This document shows positions 35,536 to 45,591 of a stretch of 64,000 nt of DNA, one piece after another. The stretch covers positions 252,128,731 through 252,192,730 of the forward strand of contig CM030364.1 in assembly GCA_017893485.1 (NCBI GenBank), read 5' to 3'. The translations under genes were made by a program, and so were the position numbers. Numbering within the stretch: position 1 is the stretch's first letter; every line of letters begins with the position of its first letter. Source of the DNA: Hemerocallis citrina (taxonomy: Eukaryota > Streptophyta > Magnoliopsida > Asparagales > Asphodelaceae). The notes under the pieces are model-generated. The model was not told the origin of the DNA and searched no databases. It was given only the letters and a program-made list of their open reading frames with translations.

Positions 35536-36049
35536 AAACTTGAGGTCCCGAATGATACCCCTGGGCATCAGAAGGTTTGAGAAGTTGGTACGGAGAGCCG
35601 CAGCTATTGAGCCCGATATGAACCAGTTCCAAGCGGTACAGAATAGGAGGAACACCTGGAATACTGGTAAGAGGCTTGCAGCACCAAGCAGTTTCAGGGG
35701 ACAGCCCCCAGCTCAAAAGTTCAGGCCAATAGGGGCGAACACCATTGCAGAGACTGGGAAGCCGAACTACGGAGGAATAAGGTCCTCGGGTGTGACCTGT
35801 TACGTTTGTGGAGAACCGGGGCATTACAAATCCGAGTGTCCCAAGGCAAGGGGTCCCCTGACTTGTTTCCATTGTGGGAAGGAAGGCCATGCTAGGCCGC
35901 AGTGCCCACAACTCAAGCAAGGGGACAGAGTCAGAAGCAAGCTAATCTGGGGCAGAAGCCATACCGGCAGGGGCGAGTGTTCGCTCTGACCGAAGCTGAT
36001 CCAGATGATGTTGACAATGTCATCACGGGTATGGAAGAAACTGATTAGG
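35536..36049 (+). pseudogene. Element C gag, C-terminal part with two zinc knuckles
   Basis: It resumes directly after the right TSD of LTR I in the phase left at 27389. It encodes the end of the gag core (RRFEKLVRRAAAIEPDMNQF), a basic linker and two CX2CX4HX4C knuckles, CYVCGEPGHYKSEC and CFHCGKEGHARPQC, which bind RNA. The main frame closes at 35989. The continuation toward protease is in another frame, so at least one shift lies near 35930-36050. Confidence 0.85.
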
Positions 36050-36120
36050 GTCCTCTATTGTTATTTCCGTTCTATGTAATAAAGCATTATGTAATGAGAA
36101 CTCTTTATGTAATAGGAGAA

Positions 36121-36576
36121 GTTTAAATAGATGGAATAAAAGCAACAGTTTTATTTGATACGGGATCATCTCACACATTTGTGTCACCCTTATTTGCAAA
36201 ACGATTGGGAGTCGAATCAAAAATTTTTTCTGGAAAAGTTCTATTTGTGGCTACCCCGTCAGGAGAAAATTTGACTACCGACCGAAATTATGAAGGGTGT
36301 GATCTTGAGTTTGGAGGCAGAATCTTGGGCATCAACCTCATTGAGTTGGCAGTTTTGGGGGTCGACATCATCATTGGCATAGATTGGATGTCCATCTACA
36401 TTGCCACTATTGAGTGCAAGAGTAAGGAGGTTATAATAAAGGCACCAGGGGGACCAGAAGTTACATTTCAAGGGAAGAGGAAGTGCAAACAGTTGGTACC
36501 AGTGCTATCTGAGGAGAAGGTTCCCGAAGAAGTGAAGCAAATTCCGGTAGTCTGGGATTTTCCAAAGTGTTTCTAG
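36121..36576 (+). pseudogene. Element C retropepsin-type protease
   Basis: The frame shows the catalytic LFDTGSSHTFVSPLFAKRLG and, downstream, GRILGINLIELAVLG and DIIIGIDWMSIYIATIECKS, the pattern of Ty3/gypsy Tekay proteases (ILGMDWL-type ending). The catalytic DTG is intact. A TAG near 36127 lies just upstream and a TAG at 36574 ends the frame before RT. It would process the gag-pol polyprotein in an intact element. Confidence 0.8.
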
Positions 36577-36784
36577 AAGATCTACCCGGGCTTCCACTTC
36601 AGCGGGAGGAGTTCAGCATCTCAGTTCAGCCAGGGATTGCACCGATTTCTAAGGCACCGTACAGAAAGACGCCAGGTAAACAGGATGAGATCAAGAAGCA
36701 GATTGAAGAGTTGTTGAACGAAGGATTCATCAGGCCGAGTGCATCACCTTGAGGAGCACCAGATGGGGCCACATTTTGGTACTA
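36567..36784 (+). pseudogene. Element C reverse transcriptase, N-terminal stub
   Basis: It encodes [39 protein letters not shown] and [12 protein letters not shown], the first part of a Ty3/gypsy RT, then a TGA at 36750. After about 30 more bases the sequence switches to the last part of the 3' LTR. The catalytic RT residues, RNase H, integrase and any chromodomain are deleted. Confidence 0.8.
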
Positions 36785-36849
36785 AGTGAAGTGAAGTGTA
36801 GATCCTGTTGAGCTACGAATTATCGTATTTTGGTATTCGCGGTGTTACA
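36785..36849 (+). repeat. Remnant (last ~65 bp) of the 3' LTR of C
   Basis: AAGTGAAGTGTAGATCCTGT and TGAGCTACGAATTATCGTAT match the end of C's 5' LTR at 25945-26005. The junction with RT lies in a short similarity, GTACTAAGTGAAG against GTACGAAGTGAAG. Confidence 0.8.
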
Positions 36850-36921
36850 CACGCGATGGTTGAGGTCCTCGGGGCGAGCGGCTATGTCCCGGCTCTCGTC
36901 CTGGGGTCGGCTGCCTGCCAT
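36850..36921 (-). pseudogene. Element D gag, first 24 codons
   Basis: On the minus strand an ATG at 36921-36919 starts MAGSRPQDESRDIAARPEDL, in phase with the gag N-terminal frame that continues at 23062 beyond element C. The homologous start in element E is at 50939. Confidence 0.7.
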
Positions 36922-37021
36922 GGTTCGGAACCGAGTTGGAAACGGCCCCTCCCCTGGTTCGGCTAGCCTGCCGATTCTGGATAAAGTGCCGCAAGTCAGT
37001 TGCGACTGAGTGAGAAGCGCC
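36922..37021 (-). other. Shortened 5' leader of element D
   Basis: About 100 bp homologous to E's leader (GCGCTTCTCACTCAGTCG, 50336 onward). The primer binding site, the leader part next to it and the end of the 5' LTR are missing; the LTR joins directly near 37021. Confidence 0.65.
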
Positions 37022-37450
37022 AGGTCTAGGCTGTAGGATGGCTCGGGAGCAGCAGGAGAGAGGTAGAGGTCGGGTGCTTGGCTCAGATCTAGTAGCTCGG
37101 CACGGATCTTCGAGCCTCGGCCCGGTCTTTTGTACCTGCACATTGCTTAGAAACACCGGGAGAAGTCTCAGCGACAGGCCCTTCGACGATCTAGTCAGTC
37201 ACTGAGAAAGCAACAGTAGCTAGGGTTCAGGTGTGGAAAGGTTTATTACCTTTGGAAGTGAGGAGGGGGTCTGGTATTTATAGGCAGGGGTAAACGAGTC
37301 TGAGACCCTAGCAGACCGGGTCGGACCCGTTTGCCTGTAGGCCTGAATGGGTTGAAGCCCGTTTGACCCGTTTAACCTGATGATCACAGGGGAGTGAAAT
37401 CTAAGGAGATCTGATGGCCCAGATGGGGCCACATCATCCACCCCATATCA
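37022..37450 (-). repeat. 5' LTR of element D, lacking its 3' end
   Basis: Homologous to 8595-9032 of the 3' LTR. The outer end TGATATGGGGTGG (minus) is intact and abuts the TSD GTCAT (37451-37455). TATAAATA is at plus 37275-37282. Confidence 0.85.
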
Positions 37451-38285
37451 GTCATTTACCCAAGTTTATAAAACTCCAGAGGCTATTTATTCATGTGCCA
37501 CATGAGACATTTGTAGGTCAAGACTCAAGAGAATAGATGAGAAGTCAGCACTTCCTCGTTAGCTAATTATGGTGTGTGTCCGTTTGGGTTGTACATGTGA
37601 CACGATGTAAGGTTGAACAATTAGCTGGTCCCACGCAACAAGTCCAATTTGTCGAAAATTTAGTAGACTGCGAACACCCTCTTTAGAGCACATAGTACTT
37701 GTTGATTTTGATATATTTAGTTTAAGTATTTTGTGTAAGTGCACATACACAAGTACTAATTGTGGGATAGCTAAGACATGTACGAGAAAGTTAATCTTTT
37801 GTTTGTGTCTCCAAGATAGGACTCTGGTTTCAGAGTGGGATTTCTTTCTTCTTTTGAAGAGGTTTAAACTTAACTTACAGTTTAGACAAGGTAGAGATTT
37901 TATGGGACTGCCACCCTTGTGATTATAAGCACTTCATTTTTGTTAATACATAATTATTTCTTTTTAATTCTTCGGTACTGAAAAATTGTAGAACTTCTGT
38001 AGCATTTTCAAAGCTTTTAATGATGGTTGATCGAAGTTTACCGTTTTTACCTATGGAAGAGTCACTCCTGGAATTTATCTCAGTAACGAAAGAACAAAGG
38101 ATCAATGTGCTTGTTTAATACCACATATGTCCTAAGAAATAAAGAGAAAGACAGCCATTAAACCTTCTGTTTCAGAAGAATTTGTTTTGCTGAATTGTGG
38201 TCTCTTCTAGGTTGATGTTTATCTTGCAGTTCCTTGTATCAAACTAATCTAAAGCTTTCTGTATGTTAACATTGGGAATCCTTGC
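37451..38285 (+). other. Host intron remnant between elements D and B
   Basis: 835 bp of AT-rich sequence without repeat termini or coding signals. It starts with D's right TSD (GTCAT) and ends with B's left TSD (CTTGC, 38281-38285). Confidence 0.75.
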
Positions 38286-38892
38286 TGATATGACTAAAAA
38301 TAGGATTAATCCGGGACCGTTCAAATCGGGCACGAATCTTAAAGCTCTCAGGGATAAAATGGTAATTTCACCTACAAACGGGTCCAAATTGGGAACTGGG
38401 TCTTTCTTCAAAGCTCAATAACCCAAAAACGGATCTGTCCTACTGGGTCGGGATGACAACCCATTACAAACTAGCCTTAGTCATTTAAAGAGTAATTCAA
38501 ATTCATGGTTATCCCTAATTGACGGTTAAAACTAAATCTCTTATCATTAAACGATTTAAACTCTACATCTTATCCAGAACACCGGGACATAGGGATAAAT
38601 GATTATCTCTAAACCGTCTCTAAAGGCGACTATAAATACCCCTCCCCCCCACCATAAGAAAGATAATCAATATTTTTCCACATAAATGCTCTTTCATAAT
38701 TTTTCTGATTACTGACTTTAGCGTTAGGGGGTTCGTCACCGAGATCCATCCTGGTGTATCGAACTTTTTGCAGGTCAATGATAGCAGCAAGAAACCAGTC
38801 AAACGCGGTGAAGTCAACAGGTTTGCCTTTATTGTTTCCAAAAGAATTCACAAATTCATCTGTTTGCTCCCACACCAAAATCAGCAGCAACA
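38286..38892 (+). repeat. 5' LTR of element B, 607 bp
   Basis: It starts TGATATGACTAAAAATAGG and ends AGCAGCAACA. TATAAATACCCC near 38631 is the likely TATA box. It matches 44984-45591 along its length. Confidence 0.9.
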
Positions 38893-38894
38893 GA

Positions 38895-38911
38895 TTGGCG
38901 TCGTTTGTGGG
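38895..38911 (+). other. Primer binding site region of B
   Basis: TTGGCGTCGTTTGTGGG two bases after the LTR, the same kind of site as TTGGCACCGTCTGTGGG at the start of element E. The primer tRNA is not identified. Confidence 0.7.
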
Positions 38912-38964
38912 AAACAGAAAAAGCAATCCAACCATACTTCATTAGCGAAAGTCAGTTTCAAACC

Positions 38965-40835
38965 ATGCCTCCGAAAGAGAAGGGGAAGGCAGCGGCCTCC
39001 AGCCGAAGAGCCACTCCTCTTCCTCCTCCTCCTCCAGTCCAAGATGTCCTTTCTCAACTCAATCCGCAAGTTCAGCAACCGCAGCCTGAACAACCTCTTC
39101 CTTAACAACCTCCTTCTCAACAGGCCTCTCCAGGGTCTCGGGTGGCTGCCCCGAGGGGCTCTCGTCGAAGTCATCCAAAGCAACACCTTCATCATGACCA
39201 TATTTCGGTCCACAACCCCTCACCTGACTCTATGGCTTCTCAAAGTCCTCCAGGGCTGGATCTCCGTCAAGTAATTCTTAACCGTCAGCAGGGGGTCGAC
39301 CTCCGAACTCGATTGAATAAATGGCGAGCCCTTGAGGAAGTCCCTCAACCTGAGCACCCAGGGGCCTCGAGAGTCCGGACCCCCCGTAGACCCAGGACCA
39401 GAAGATCCCCTCCCCCGAGGAGGCGAAGAGAGTCCCCTCCATGTCGTCGGCAGAGAAGTCATATTCCGATAAGCCGAGCCACACCTAGGGACCATTGTGC
39501 TGGATGGGCACCAATCACTCTGGCCAAGCTCCAAAACTTCAAACAAGATATCATGTGATCTCTTAATATCGCCGCGAGTCAGGATCAGCGTGCGCCTAGC
39601 CCTCCCCATACCGCCACTCATGAAGGAGAATCCCGAGGGTCGACTAGATCCGACCGGAGGGATCACTTGATCCACCGCCGTCTCCACGAGATGGAGAGGC
39701 GCCTCAACAGGATCAATCATGAAGAAGAACAACAGACCAACAACTTCCGCCTAAGCAGACCTCCTTTTTCCAAGGCCATTATGGAAGCTCTGGTCCCCGA
39801 AGCCTTCAGGCTGCCCAGATTTGAATCCTACAATGGGGAGTCAGACCCGGCCGATCATATCGAGAGTTTTAAAACTCTCATGATGATTCATCAAGCTTCA
39901 GATGCGCTCCTCTGCAAGGCCTTCCCAGCAACGTTGAGAGGACCGAAGCGAGAGTGGTACTCCCGTTTATCCCCAGCCTCCATCTTCTCATTCGAACAGT
40001 TTGAGGAGCTCTTCCTCACCCACTTCGTTGGAAGTCGCCGAGCTGAGAAAACAAGTGCGTCATTGCTAGCCCTCAGCCAAAGAAAGGGTGAACGCCTAAG
40101 AGATTACGTCCAACGCTTTACTACCGAAGCCCGATCTATTGTTTCCCTCAACCAATCAATATAGCCTCTGTGGCATTCAGGCACAACGTCACTAACACCG
40201 ACCTCAGTGCGTCCCTTGCCAAGAGGCCTCCTTGGGACTTCTCGGAACTCCTGCTTAAGAGTGAGAAATACATCCGAGCGGAAGAAGCTTTCAACCCCCC
40301 CCAGTCAATAGGAGTCATCTTCCGGGGACAAATGGTAGAATACAAGCGAAGGACCTCAGAAATTCCAGATAGATGACAATGGCCTGTGCTGCCCAGTTCC
40401 TCGTTTTGAGAAGTTCTCCCCCTCATTGCTAGTATATCAGCAGTTCTTATGGAGGTGGACATTGAAGGGCTACTCCGCGGTCCCCCTAGAATGATACCCC
40501 TGGTAAGAAAAGGAGCAGGGATAAGTGGTGCTGCTTTCATAGGGACCACGGCTACGACACGGATGATTGTCGGGCCCTCAAAGAGGAGATCGAAGAACTC
40601 ATACAGCGGGTTCGTCAGAAAAAACGGGGCCGATCCTCCACCCCAAGGAGCCAACAATCGAATCGAGAGGCCCAACGAGTTCCACGACTCCGAACCTGGG
40701 TACATCCTCCACCTTATCCATGGAGGTCCAATGGGGGGAGAACCAAACTCCTCCCAAGAGGCCTCACCCTATCGTAGAAGTAGGTTTTCAGTTTTCAATA
40801 AGGCCGATGCCTGTAACACGGCCAAAAGCATGTAA
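38965..40835 (+). pseudogene. Element B gag, broken
   Basis: The start ATG at 38965 opens MPPKEKGKAAASSRRATPLP, a basic and proline-rich N-terminus. Frames continue through 39142-39558 and 39667-40164 with stops and shifts between them. The last holds a charged helix (RRLHEMERRLNRINHEEEQ) and the gag core: RLPRFESYNGESDPADHIES, ALLCKAFPATLRGPKREWYS, FEQFEELFLTHFVGSRRAEK, RDYVQRFTTEARSIVSLNQS. Further pieces up to about 40835 match the gag C-terminus and a GGPMGGE motif seen also in D and E just before protease. No protease follows. Confidence 0.8.
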
Positions 40836-40924
40836 TAATGGCTCGCCCCATTGAAGCGACTATGTAGTTTATCTCAATAAAACTTAGCTTTTTTCTATCG
40901 AAAATTATTGCATTTGCCTCATTT

Positions 40925-41400
40925 CTATCTCTATGAGTCACATCTACGACTCGTTAAATGGTAAGTTCGGAGTCCAGCTTGTCCTACAGGGCTGCTCCCA
41001 CAACTTGCTAAGCTCAAAAACAAGTTCGGAGTCCAACACTTGGTTCGACGCCGCTTTAGCCGCATGCAAACAAGCAAGTGCGGAGCAGCTCACCATTCGG
41101 AATTGCTCCTACAATTCGTTAACCCCCTCAAACAACAAGTTTGGAGTCCAACACTTGGTTCGACGCCGCTTCAGCCGCTTGTGAACGAGCAAGTGCGAAG
41201 TAGCTCACCATTCGGAATTGCTCCTACAACTTGTTGAAGTTCTTAAAACAACGAGTTTGGAGTCCAACACTTGGTTCGACGTCGCTTTAGCCGCTTGCAA
41301 ACATGCAAGTGCGTAGCAGCTCACCAATCGGAATTGCTCCTACAAGTCGTTGATAACCCCGTAACAACTAGTTCGAAGTTCACAATCGTAGTTCGAAATT
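40925..41400. repeat. ~116-bp tandem repeat in B, about 3.5 copies
   Basis: Units share GGAGTCCAACACTTGGTTCG, GCAAGTGCGGAGCAGCTCAC and ATTCGGAATTGCTCCTACAA. CTTGGTTCGACG recurs at about 41039, 41154 and 41270. Short frames here are repeat artefacts. Confidence 0.8.
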
Positions 41401-41699
41401 GTCCTCACAGCTTGCAAGTATGCGGTTTCGGAGCTCAAAACGAACATTCATACTACTCCCACTACTTGTTAAATTTTGCAACGAACAAGTTCAGAGACGC
41501 TCTCTAAACCTGCCTCTAAGAATGGATCTTCCAAAGAGTCATACAAAGCACTTCTCAACTTCATGAAGACAAAGATGTTGCGGGACTATTTTGACCATGA
41601 AGAAGGATAATTCTTCAACTGACTTATAAAGAAATTGTAGATCTTCGGGTCAGCTTCTAAACGAGGGGTCACACGCCCCGATCCGACATCCGTAGTACC

Positions 41700-42295
41700 G
41701 GAAAAGTGGGTCACAGCACAACTGCGCCAAACGTAAAATGAGGAAAAAACTTCGCCCCAAGATGCGCGTCTAATCCAGATCAACGGCTCAGATCTTGCCG
41801 CGTCCCTCGGATCCCAAATTCGAGCAAACGTGTCTCCGAACGTGAAAATGGGGAAAAACTTAGCCCCAAGATGTGCGTCTGATCCAGATCAACGGCTTAG
41901 ATCTTGCCGCGTCCCTCGGATCCAAAATCCGAGCAAACGTGTCCCCAAACATGAAAATAGGGAAAAACTTTGCCTCAAGATGCGATCTTGATCCTGATCG
42001 ACGGATCAGATCCTGCAACGTCCTTCGGATCCAAAATTCGATCAGATCTGCCTCCAGATTCGAGCTTGATCCTGATCAACAGCTTAGATCTCGCCACATC
42101 CTTTGGATCCAAAATCTGATAAGGTCTGCCTCCAGATGAGAGCCTGATCCAGATCGACGGTTCAGATCTCGCCACGTTCTTCGGATCCAAAATCCGATCA
42201 GATCTGCCTCCAAATGTGAGTTTGATTCAGATCGACGGTTCAGATCTTGCCACGACGCTTGGATCCAAAATCCCAAGCAAACGCGTCACCGAACT
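41700..42295. repeat. ~75-110-bp tandem repeat in B, about six copies
   Basis: Six copies of a block with GATCAACGGCTCAGATCTTG, CCGCGTCCCTCGGATCC and AAAATCCGA, spaced 108 bp at first and about 77 bp later. The shorter spacing reflects loss of the GGGGAAAAACTTAGCCCCAA section. Confidence 0.8.
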
Positions 42296-42439
42296 GAAAA
42301 ATGGAGAAATACTCCACCTCAAGTTTTGTGCTCAATCATGATCAACGATTCAAATTTGCCCAAAAGAAAATAAAAAAGGAAAAAACAATTAAGCGGGTGA
42401 ATGGGTTGGGTTTGGACCCGCTTTGGACCCAAACCCACA

Positions 42440-43075
42440 AAACTCATCTTCTTCAAAACCTCTACTTCGGAGTCGTTTCCTCGCCAACTCGTCGAGCTCC
42501 AAGGCAGAGCTCGAGATCTTTGCCGAGGTCCGCTATCGAGCTCCCCCCGTCGCTGACCTTCTTTGTACTCCGACTCCCTCCTCACCTCCGTTCTCGCCGA
42601 AGCTCCAACACCTTCACCATCGTCAGCTCGACCTCCGCTGTCGAGCTTCTCCAACCTCATCGAGCTTCTTCGTGCCGAGCTCCAGCGCCCATCTTCGTTG
42701 GACACCGTTCTCAAGCTCCCCTCCTCTGCCGGCTCGAACTCACAACCGAGCTCAAGCTCCCTTCCTTCGCTGGCTCGAACTTGCGATCAGGCTTCCCACA
42801 GTCGAGCTCCCTCCCCTCCTCGGCCCCGAGCACTGCGAACAGCTCGACCACATGCCGAGCTCCAGAATCGTCGAGCCCCCTCCACTGTGTCGAAGCTCTT
42901 CGAAGCTCCTCGCCGAGCTCTCTCCATTACCAACTCCAAGCTCCAACCGAGCTTCTGCTCCATCACCCTCGCCGAGCTCCGTCTCCATCGCTGTCGACGA
43001 GCTCCCCTCGTCGAACCACGCCTTCGACGAGCTCCCTCTCGTCGAGCTCCAGTGATTCCCTCGGAGAAATCGAAT
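42440..43075. repeat. Low-complexity GAGCTC/TCGAGC-rich segment in B
   Basis: CTCGAGCTCC-like words recur every 10-40 bases without strict period. All forward frames stay open (for example 42423-43055, 42301-43209) and would encode S/P/L-rich proteins. This reflects composition rather than an identified gene. Confidence 0.6.
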
Positions 43076-43205
43076 GCGAAGCCGAAGGAGGAAGAAGAGA
43101 GAAGGCAGGAAAGAAAAAAAAAGGAAAAAAAGGAAAGAAAAATTCACGTGGCGGTCAACGGTCAACGCTGACCGGCCACGTAGTGCCACCTCGTTGGTTC
43201 TCAGT

Positions 43206-44286
43206 CTAGGCAGTCAAAATCGGCGATTATTGGCGATTAATCGCCGATTAATCGGTTATCGGGAGTGCCCCGATTATTTTTGTAGCGATATTTGCGAAAT
43301 GGGTTTCCAGCGATAAAATCGCTATTATCGGCCGATATTTGCATAATCGGCCGATATGCAAAATCGTCCGATATGCCGATTAATCATTTCATTTTAAAAC
43401 TGGGTATAATTTACCCTAAACCCGACCCGTTTCAATCAGACCCGCATATCCCCATCCTCTTCAATCGATTCCTCTCCCCTTCCCTACCGTTCAACCCAAA
43501 TTCCATTCTAACCTAATTTCCAAAATCCCCCTTTCTCGTTGCCAGCTCCACTTCTTGCGCCGACAAATCTTCGTCGAAAGCTCTTTCCTCATCGTCCAGT
43601 TCTCTCTTTCATCCACTTCGATCGTCCAGTTCTCTCTTTCCTCATCGTCGAAAGCTTCGTTCTCTCTCTCTCTCCCTTCCAATTCGGCAGAGACGGGTTG
43701 CTCTTTATCACCTCCAACATCAGCTCCTCGGCAGGTAACTCAGTAGCAGCACAATCACTCATGACTCAACTTCTGTTTTTTTTTATTCATCACATTCACA
43801 GTTACAAACTTACAATCACTCAATACATTCACAGTTACAATCACTCAACTTCTGATTTTTTCATCACATCAGTTTTTTGTTTTTTGTTTTTTTTTCCAGC
43901 ACAATCACTCAACTTCGGCAGTTATTAAGTTATTGTTAGTATTACACTATTACTATTAAGTTAGTATTTGAAGATCATATTTCGTAATAATTAAGTCATA
44001 CAAGTATACAACACATTGTAGTTTTACAAAAATAATAACTTATACCTCAAAAAACTATATTGTATTTTTACAAAAAATTACATTTCTGTCATTGCAAATC
44101 TTCCCACTATCAAAATATTGGTTTGTGACAACTGCAAATCTTCTCATTCCAGTTTTTTTTCAATTACCTGCATTAAGACAAAATATACATTTTATTAACA
44201 AAGTCAAATGGATACTAAATACACGATAATTTAAATTTAAGATCTTCTTAATCATATATACTAGAGATAATAAATTATTTTTTCCC

Positions 44287-44318
<32 letters not shown>

Positions 44319-44417
44319 GATTTTCCCGATTTTATCCCCGATTTTTTCCCGAATACCCGATTAGTCACTAATCGCTCCTAGACCGATTAGTTCTGAAAAC
44401 CGATTTTAACTGCCTAG
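43206..44417. mobile_element. hAT-like DNA transposon (non-autonomous, 1212 bp) nested in B
   Basis: Terminal inverted repeats: the left end CTAGGCAGTCAAAATCGG pairs with the right end CCGATTTTAACTGCCTAG (one mismatch). The flanks are TTCTCAGT (43198-43205) and TTCTTAGT (44418-44425), an 8-bp TSD with one mismatch. Subterminal regions are full of CGATTAATCGG/GGCCGATAT words in both orientations, as in hAT elements. The middle has no transposase. It contains a CT-rich segment (43500-43740) and a TA/CA dinucleotide run near 44288-44318. Confidence 0.75.
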
Positions 44418-44425
44418 TTCTTAGT

Positions 44426-44965
44426 TCACATTCGGCGAGATCCGAGCAAACAGGGATCCGAACGTGAAATTGGGGAAAACACCCCACTTTGCGATGCGCG
44501 CTCGCTTGATCGTGATCAACACACAGGATTGCGCCACGTGTACAGGTAAATATTAATTAATTAATTAAATTAATTGAAATAATTATTTAAAAAATCCGAA
44601 ATAATTAATTAAAAATCAAAAAAATTAATTAAAAATTCTAAAAATAATTATTAATTCAGAAAATAATTTTAAAATTCTGAAAATATAATTATTAAATTTG
44701 AGTAATTAATTAAAGTTTTCAAAAATTAATTATTTAAATTCGGAAATTAAATAAAAAATGATTAAAAATTGGAAAAAATTCAGAAAAATCTCGAAAAATC
44801 ACAAAAATTCTGGAAAATTCTGAGAATAATTTTGGGTACTTTACAAGCTTAGATTGATACCGTTACACCTCGAGCAAGATCGAAACTCCCTTAAGAACTC
44901 CGATAAAATCCCGTACGCCATTAAAACAGTAAAGTTACTCCTTAAAGGCTGTTAAACTCGGTCTT
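44426..44965 (+). other. AT-rich 3' tail of element B
   Basis: Runs of AATTAATTAAAA and AAAATTC words. No coding capacity. Confidence 0.6.
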
Positions 44966-44983
44966 TGGGAGTGGGGGGACTCG
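44966..44983 (+). other. Polypurine tract of B
   Basis: TGGGAGTGGGGGGACTCG immediately before the 3' LTR start TGATATGG. It resembles the tracts of D and F. Confidence 0.8.
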
Positions 44984-45591
44984 TGATATGGCTAAAAATA
45001 GGATTAAATCGGGACTGTTCAAATTGGGCACGAATCTTGAAGCTCTCAGGGGTAAAATGGTAATTTCACCTACAAAAGGGTTCAAATTGGGAACTGGGTC
45101 TTTCTTTAAATCCTAATAACCCAAAAACGGATCTGTCCTACTGGGTCGGGGTGCAACCCATTACAAACCAGCCCAAGTCAGTTAAAGAGTAATTCAAATT
45201 CATGATTATCCTTAAGAGACGGTTAAAACCAAATCTCTTATCATAAAACGGTTTAAACTCTACATCTTATCCAGAAACACCGGGACATAGTGATAAATGA
45301 TTATCTCTAAACTGTCTCTAAAGGCGACTATAAATACCCTTTCCCCCACCATAAGAAAGGTAATCAATATTTTTTCACATAAATGCTCTTTCATAATCTT
45401 CCTGATTACTGACTTGAGCGTTGGAGGATTCGTCGTCGGGATCCATCCCGGTGTATCGAACTTTTTGCAGGTTAACGGCAGCGGCAAGAAATCAGTCAAA
45501 CGCCGGTGAAAGTCAACAGGTTTGCCTTTATTGTTTCCAAAAGAATCCACAAATTCATGTGTTTGCTCCCACACCAAAATCTGTAGCAACA
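44984..45591 (+). repeat. 3' LTR of element B, 608 bp
   Basis: Starts TGATATGGCTAAAAATAGG, ends CTGTAGCAACA. The visible differences from the 5' LTR are mostly scattered substitutions. Confidence 0.9.

Larger units (their letters stand above)
23063..36849 (+). mobile_element. Tekay/Del-type Ty3/gypsy element C, internally deleted
   Basis: Flanks are CACGT (23058-23062) and CACGC (36850-36854), a 5-bp TSD with one transition. It starts TGTAACATCCC and ends GGTGTTACA. It has a 2943-bp 5' LTR, an iMet primer binding site, an extra coiled-coil ORF, gag with two zinc knuckles, protease, and only the first few dozen codons of RT. It then jumps to the last ~65 bp of its 3' LTR. Solo LTR I (27390-35535) sits inside gag. 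Confidence 0.85.
8517..37450 (-). mobile_element. Tat-type Ty3/gypsy element D with nested insertions
   Basis: Same-direction LTR copies lie at 8517-9032 and 37022-37450. The outer flanks are both GTCAT (8512-8516 and 37451-37455), a perfect TSD. The minus-strand order is partial 5' LTR, gag start (36921-36850), gag and pol (23062-19367), antisense ORF, tandem array, polypurine tract, 3' LTR. It is interrupted by H (about 13201-19366) and C (23063-36849). D's own sequence is about 9 kb. The end of the 5' LTR, the primer binding site and all of integrase are missing. The gag and protease style and the antisense extra ORF fit the plant Tat lineage. Confidence 0.85.
38286..45591 (+). mobile_element. 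Tat-type Ty3/gypsy element B, non-autonomous (gag only)
   Basis: LTRs lie at 38286-38892 and 44984-45591, flanked by CTTGC (38281-38285) and CTCGC (45592-45596), a 5-bp TSD with one mismatch. The 5' end has primer binding site TTGGCGTCGTTTGTGGG and gag. No protease, RT, RNase H or integrase is present. The interior is filled by two tandem-repeat zones, a GAGCTC-rich zone, a nested hAT-like element (43206-44417) and an AT-rich tail before the polypurine tract. It must have relied on enzymes from related elements. Confidence 0.9.

Noticed and set aside
42301..43209. 302-codon open frame as a host gene
   Set aside because: Low-complexity S/P/L-rich sequence open in three frames, inside element B, with no recognised domain and no gene structure.
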